A stretch of 64,000 nt of DNA from an uncultured Woeseiaceae bacterium (lineage in GTDB: Bacteria; Pseudomonadota; Gammaproteobacteria; Steroidobacterales; Woeseiaceae), in contig CALZMQ010000010.1 of NCBI GenBank assembly GCA_945788625.1, positions 1 through 64,000 of the forward strand, written 5' to 3'. Below, one piece after another: positions 56,254-64,000 of the stretch (positions are counted from its first letter, which is position 1; the number at the start of each line of letters is the position of its first letter). The position numbers and the translations under genes were made by a program. The notes beneath the pieces are model-generated. The model saw only the letters and a program-made list of their open reading frames with translations, searched no databases and was not told the origin of the DNA.

Positions 56254-57321
56254 CTACCACAGCGGTTGCAGGCGCGCCCCCAGCTGGTCGCGCTGGATGA
56301 CGTCGTTAAACTCGTCGGCAAGTTCGGTACAGGCGGCGACACAATTCCGCCAGGCGCGTTCGCGTTCTTGCGGCGAATAGTTCACGAAGTCGCTGCGATC
56401 CGGGATCTTGCCGTTCGGCAGTTTCGACACGAATTCTGCCGAAGGGCTGACGAGAATCGTTCGATCTACATTACCGGCGCTCGGCCTGCGCCACTTCAGT
56501 TTCTTGTCGAACCAGCCCGGCACGATGCGATCGTAGAAGTGCGGAAACAGGGTGAGCCTCTCGTGCGAGCTGTGCGGCAGGTCCAGGTGATAATCGATGA
56601 CACCGCCGTCGCGATAAACTCCGGGCGCCGCGCCATGAATATCGCGCACACCGGACAACACCAGCGGAATCGACCCGGTGGCGACAACTGCGTCGCGCAG
56701 ATTGTCGGCCGTGAGTTCGATCCGTTGCAGCGGAAATCCGTCAAGCTCGAAAAACGGCGGCACATCGCGTTTGTCATAAAACAGCGCGCGTTCGAAAAAT
56801 GCGCCCAGTGTTTTACGACTGATGGCGTTCAGCAGTGCCGCACTGATCAGGCCGGCCGCCAGCAGGAAGCGGTTTTCGGTCGCCATGACGTGGCGGCTGC
56901 GAACGGCCATGACATGCGTGCGGAACAGCGGGTTCGAGAGGATTTCATCGACCCCGTGCTCGCCCAGCACGACGCCCAGGATCTCGCGGCTCTTGGCGGT
57001 GATCTCGTGGATATCGGGTTTTTCGCTGTATTTCTGGCCCAGGTACGCGGCCTCCAAGCGCTCGATCGCCGCCACGGGGTCGTTCTGCCCGTAGCAGGCG
57101 AAGCGCCACGAACCGATCGACGAGCCGATCAGGTGCACGGGCGACGTAAACTGCGGAACCAGGTTCGACAGTATCGCGCGATCCAACTGGCTCAGGACCA
57201 GCCATTTGGCGCCTCCGGAGGCGCCGGCGATCGTGCCGACGGTGGAAATATCGAACCCGTGCGTCCGCACGGATTGGAGGGCACCAGCGCCTGCTTTGAA
57301 TGTCAAAGAGAACGGTTTCAC
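56254..57321 (-). CDS. Patatin-like phospholipase
   Basis: A 355-residue patatin-fold lipase with no signal peptide. The nucleophile elbow is GASGGAKW (GxSxG), and the catalytic aspartate is in YRDGGVIDYH (DGG). An oxyanion glycine-rich segment near residues 10-13 is weak (KAGAGAL). It probably hydrolyses phospholipid or acyl esters in the cytoplasm or at the membrane. The start is GTG at 57321, with no clear ribosome binding site. It is 32 bases upstream of the OPT gene. Confidence 0.85.
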   Translation of the reverse strand: MKPFSLTFKAGAGALQSVRTHGFDISTVGTIAGASGGAKWLVLSQLDRAILSNLVPQFTSPVHLIGSSIGSWRFACYGQNDPVAAIERLEAAYLGQKYSEKPDIHEITAKSREILGVVLGEHGVDEILSNPLFRTHVMAVRSRHVMATENRFLLAAGLISAALLNAISRKTLGAFFERALFYDKRDVPPFFELDGFPLQRIELTADNLRDAVVATGSIPLVLSGVRDIHGAAPGVYRDGGVIDYHLDLPHSSHERLTLFPHFYDRIVPGWFDKKLKWRRPSAGNVDRTILVSPSAEFVSKLPNGKIPDRSDFVNYSPQERERAWRNCVAACTELADEFNDVIQRDQLGARLQPLW

Positions 57322-57397
57322 AAATTGAAGATATTGGGGGGTGGAAATCGTGACGAGCGGCTATTATAGGGACTTCTCTGCGCCTGCGGTCCCCATT

Positions 57398-61460
<4,063 letters not shown>

Positions 61461-61652
61461 TCAGCCACGCACGAAATACAGCAACAACAGTCCGGCGAAC
61501 ATCACCACCAGGCCGAGATTGCGGATGTAATTGTCACTGAGCCGCGTAATCTCCATTACCATGCGGCGGTAGCTCATCGGTGAAATAAACGGCAGCATGC
61601 CCTCGATTACCAGGACGAGCGCGAGTGCCGTCAGTATTTCGCTCCAGGACAT
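61461..61652 (-). CDS. DUF2065 (YjeT-like) small membrane protein
   Basis: A 63-residue protein with two membrane segments (ILTALALVLVIEGMLPFI and LGLVVMFAGLLLLYFV) joined by a basic loop. Size, topology and position between hflC and purA match DUF2065/YjeT. Function is unknown. Confidence 0.88.
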   Translation of the reverse strand: MSWSEILTALALVLVIEGMLPFISPMSYRRMVMEITRLSDNYIRNLGLVVMFAGLLLLYFVRG

Positions 61653-61678
61653 GCCGCTTGACCAACCGCTACCCGTAT

Positions 61679-62551
61679 TTACTCGGTACCGTCCGATTGA
61701 TTCAGGTAACGGAAAAACTCGTTATCCGGATCGAGAACCAGCACGTCACCCGGTTTGCCCATCGAATTTCGGTAGGCCTGGATGCTACGGTGGAACGCGT
61801 AGAACTCAGGATCCTTGTTATAAGCGTCGGCATAGATTTCCGCGGAGCGCGCGTCGCCCTCACCGCGAATCTTCTGCCCGTCGCGGTACGCATCGGCCAG
61901 GATGATCGTACGGTCCTTGTCGGCCGTGGATCTTATGAGCTCGGCGGCCTCGCGGCCTTCGGCTCGCGTCTCGGCAGCAACCCTCGCACGTTCCTCACGC
62001 ATCTGGTTGTAGACGGAATTGCGCACTTCGGCCACGAACTCGACCTGCTTCACGCGGAAGTCCACGAGTTCCACGCCGAGTCCCTGCGCGGTCAGCTTCG
62101 CGGTCGTCAGCATGTCGCGCATCAATTCTGCGCGCTCGACCGAGATCGCCTCCGAGACAGAGCGTTTACCGAACTCCGTTACGATCGAGTTCTTTATGAT
62201 CTCGCGAAGTCGCGACATCGCGATATCTTGCGAGCCGCCGGTCGACGTGTAGAAGGGTACTTCGTCGACGATTCGCCACTTGACGAAGTAGTCGACGGTC
62301 ATCGCCGTGCGTTCGAGTGTGAATACGCGTTGCGGCGCGTCGTCGATATTCAGGATACGGCTGGGAAACTTGCGCACGGTTTGCAGTACGGGAACTTTGA
62401 AATGCAATCCGGGTTCATAGTTCGCCTCGACGACCTCGCCGACCTGCAGCTTGATAGCAAGCTCACGCTCGTTAACGGTAAAAGCCGATAAGCCGACAAC
62501 GACGAAAACCAGTCCGACAATAACGACGCCTACGAATCTGCTGTTGTTCAT
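61679..62551 (-). CDS. hflC: HflC, FtsH modulator
   Basis: A 290-residue SPFH/prohibitin-domain protein. One N-terminal membrane segment is followed by the SPFH domain in the periplasm (TVNERELAIKLQVGEVV, EPGLHFKVPVLQTV) and a long coiled coil (REERARVAAETRAEGREAA). With HflK it encloses the FtsH protease. The start overlaps the hflK stop by four bases. Confidence 0.95.
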   Translation of the reverse strand: MNNSRFVGVVIVGLVFVVVGLSAFTVNERELAIKLQVGEVVEANYEPGLHFKVPVLQTVRKFPSRILNIDDAPQRVFTLERTAMTVDYFVKWRIVDEVPFYTSTGGSQDIAMSRLREIIKNSIVTEFGKRSVSEAISVERAELMRDMLTTAKLTAQGLGVELVDFRVKQVEFVAEVRNSVYNQMREERARVAAETRAEGREAAELIRSTADKDRTIILADAYRDGQKIRGEGDARSAEIYADAYNKDPEFYAFHRSIQAYRNSMGKPGDVLVLDPDNEFFRYLNQSDGTE

Positions 62552-63660
62552 TCGCGGACCCTCCTCTCGCGGCCGTCGTCGGTTCGCTCATAGGCCAGCG
62601 AATCGGACGTCGTGCCCGGCGAGCCAGACGAGCGACTCGAGCTGTTGCCCTGGCTGGTCGGAAGCGAGCGCTTCATAAGTTGATCGAGAGGCAGGTACAT
62701 CAGGTTGCCGCTGCCATCCGAATCCAGAATGACCTTGTTCGAGCGGCCGTAGACGTCTTCGATCGCTTCAATATAGAGCCGGTCACGAGTCACCCGCGGC
62801 GCCTTCTGATACTCCGCCAGCAATGCCTCGAAACGAGCCGCCTCACCTTCCGAGTCGGCGATCGCCTTGTCGCGATACGCCTCGGCGTCCTGCAGGACAC
62901 GCTGTGCCGCGCCTCGCGCACGCGGGATGATGTCATTGGCATACGTGGTCGCTTCGAGCTCGAAGCGGTCGCGATCGTTGCGCGCCTTCTGCGTGTCGTC
63001 CACCGCTTCCTGCACCGACTTTGGATAGTCGACGACATTGAGGTTTATCGACGTCACCGTCAGACCTGAGCCGTAGTCGCCGAGCGTCTGTTGCAGCTCT
63101 TCCATCGTGCGCGCCGGTATTTGCTCACGCCGCTCACCGATCAGCAATTCCATCGAACTGGTGCCGACGACGCCACGCAATGCGCTCTCCGTCACGTTGT
63201 TCAGCGTCAAATCCGGGTCGTCGACCTCGAAGCTGTAGCGCACGGGGTCCGTGCGTCGATACTGCACGACGATGTCGATGAAGACGTACTGCTCATCGGC
63301 CGTCAGCATCTCGCCGCTGAAGTTGTAATCGTTGACTTCCTCGACATTGACGATGTCGACTGTCTCTATGGGAAAAGGCAGGTGCCAGCGCAGGCCGGGC
63401 TCAGACGTTTCGGTATGCGCGCCGAAGCGCTGCACGACGCCCCGTTCTGCTTCGTCCACCCTGTAAAAACCCGTTAGGCCCCACGCGATCAGCAGCATGA
63501 CCAGCAGGACAAAGCCACCCGTGCCGCCACCTCTGCCACCACCGCCCAGGATTCTGCCGAAGCGCCGTTGCCAGTCCTGCACGATCTGATCGAGATCGTT
63601 AGGCTCTTCCCCGTCGCGTTTCCACGGGTCCTTGCCATTTCCTGAATCGTTCCAAGCCAT
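62548..63660 (-). CDS. hflK: HflK, FtsH modulator
   Basis: A 370-residue partner of HflC. The Gly-rich cytoplasmic N-terminus (ILGGGGRGGGTGG) precedes a membrane segment, an SPFH domain (VDEAERGVVQRFGAHTETSEPGLRWHLP is its start) and a coiled coil. The C-terminus is Ser/Gly-rich. The ATG at 63660 gives the typical MAWNDSGNGKDPW; a start six codons earlier would overlap the hflX end. Confidence 0.95.
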   Translation of the reverse strand: MAWNDSGNGKDPWKRDGEEPNDLDQIVQDWQRRFGRILGGGGRGGGTGGFVLLVMLLIAWGLTGFYRVDEAERGVVQRFGAHTETSEPGLRWHLPFPIETVDIVNVEEVNDYNFSGEMLTADEQYVFIDIVVQYRRTDPVRYSFEVDDPDLTLNNVTESALRGVVGTSSMELLIGERREQIPARTMEELQQTLGDYGSGLTVTSINLNVVDYPKSVQEAVDDTQKARNDRDRFELEATTYANDIIPRARGAAQRVLQDAEAYRDKAIADSEGEAARFEALLAEYQKAPRVTRDRLYIEAIEDVYGRSNKVILDSDGSGNLMYLPLDQLMKRSLPTSQGNSSSRSSGSPGTTSDSLAYERTDDGRERRVRE

Positions 63661-63674
63661 AGTTTTACTGCTTC

Positions 63675-64000
63675 TCACTCATTTGCCGCCGTCGCCGATG
63701 GCTTCATCGGCAACGGTTCCAGTTGTTCTGCCGCGAGATTTTCACGCTTTAGGAATCGCCGCAAGTCCTTTTCCGTCATTTTCAGCTCGAGCATCCAGCC
63801 ACCCTCCTCGAGGACCTGCTCCTTAAGGACCGCTCCCAGCTCGAATAGTATGGCCCTTTGCTTTCCCTGTGCGGGCAAAAGATGAATCACACGGTGCAGG
63901 GTTTCCTGCTGAAGCCGCTTCGCGATTGCGTCTTTCAGCATCGACAAGCCCTCGCCTGTCGTCGCTGACAGCCAGACGGCGCGGCCCTCTCCTGCGCGAT
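63675..64000 (-). CDS. hflX: GTPase HflX, C-terminal part
   Basis: The frame is open to the window edge, so only the last 108 residues are seen. They begin AGEGRAVWLSATTGEGL, the G5 (SAxTG) end of the GTPase domain, and continue into the C-terminal domain. HflX binds ribosomes and splits stalled 70S particles. The stop is 14 bases before hflK, as in the usual hflX-hflK-hflC order. The N-terminal domain and the other GTP motifs lie outside. Confidence 0.9.
   Translation of the reverse strand, partial: RAGEGRAVWLSATTGEGLSMLKDAIAKRLQQETLHRVIHLLPAQGKQRAILFELGAVLKEQVLEEGGWMLELKMTEKDLRRFLKRENLAAEQLEPLPMKPSATAANE

Overview
The window reads as chromosomal DNA of a GC-rich gammaproteobacterium. Conserved gene orders support this: rpsP-rimM-trmD-rplS, then ffh with ypjD and corB/yfjD, rpsF-rpsR-(DUF2232)-rplI-dnaB-alr, rnr-rlmB, and hflX-hflK-hflC-(DUF2065)-purA. 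A GlyGly-CTERM-like sorting tail, a TatT-type TRAP transporter and abundant secreted peptidases or lipoproteins suggest a marine or sediment heterotroph. A lineage near Woeseiaceae, Steroidobacterales or Chromatiales is my inference only.

Region by region: (1) 1-6.6 kb, a SUF iron-sulfur operon (Rrf2-type regulator, sufB, sufC, sufD, sufS, sufU, sufT) followed by a SixA-like phosphatase. (2) 6.6-14.9 kb, amino-acid catabolism: L-serine dehydratase and a PutA without the DNA-binding domain as a minus-strand pair, Hsp15, and the kbl-tdh threonine-to-glycine operon. (3) 14.9-23.9 kb, a palindromic repeat cluster, then a minus-strand array of a TatT-DctP-DctQ-DctM TRAP transporter, a PQQ-type propeller dehydrogenase, SppA and an S46 peptidase. 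(4) 24-31.8 kb, translation and protein-targeting housekeeping genes, a cyclic-nucleotide phosphodiesterase-like hydrolase, and radA. (5) 31.9-35.7 kb, a phospho-signalling module: CHASE2 sensor and Ser/Thr kinase (in two frames), PP2C phosphatase and FHA protein. (6) 35.7-43.8 kb, alr, dnaB, ribosomal proteins, rlmB and rnr.

(7) 43.8-46.6 kb is the accessory region: an intact tRNA-Leu(CAG), a one-domain response regulator, a second repeat cluster, an amputated App1/DUF2183 phosphatase remnant, an orphan gene of the edema factor/CyaA/ExoY-like nucleotidyl cyclase family, and two tandem tRNA-Leu 3' fragments of the kind left by integrative elements. (8) 46.6-57.3 kb holds less conserved genes: a wHTH-FlgO-TPR regulator with a tail-anchored partner, an orphan FetB-like permease, a third repeat cluster, Mpo1-like, NnrU, NERD and DUF2799 proteins, a frameshifted OPT transporter and a patatin-like lipase. 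(9) 57.4-64 kb: a large surface protein with a GlyGly-CTERM-like tail, then purA, a DUF2065 gene, hflC, hflK and the 3' part of hflX.

The most interesting signals are the cyclase-family gene between mobile-DNA scars, the three-copy repeat family with a perfect 36-bp-arm palindrome, the kinase/phosphatase/FHA module whose receptor and kinase halves lie in different frames, and an orphan intrinsic terminator that may mark a small RNA.
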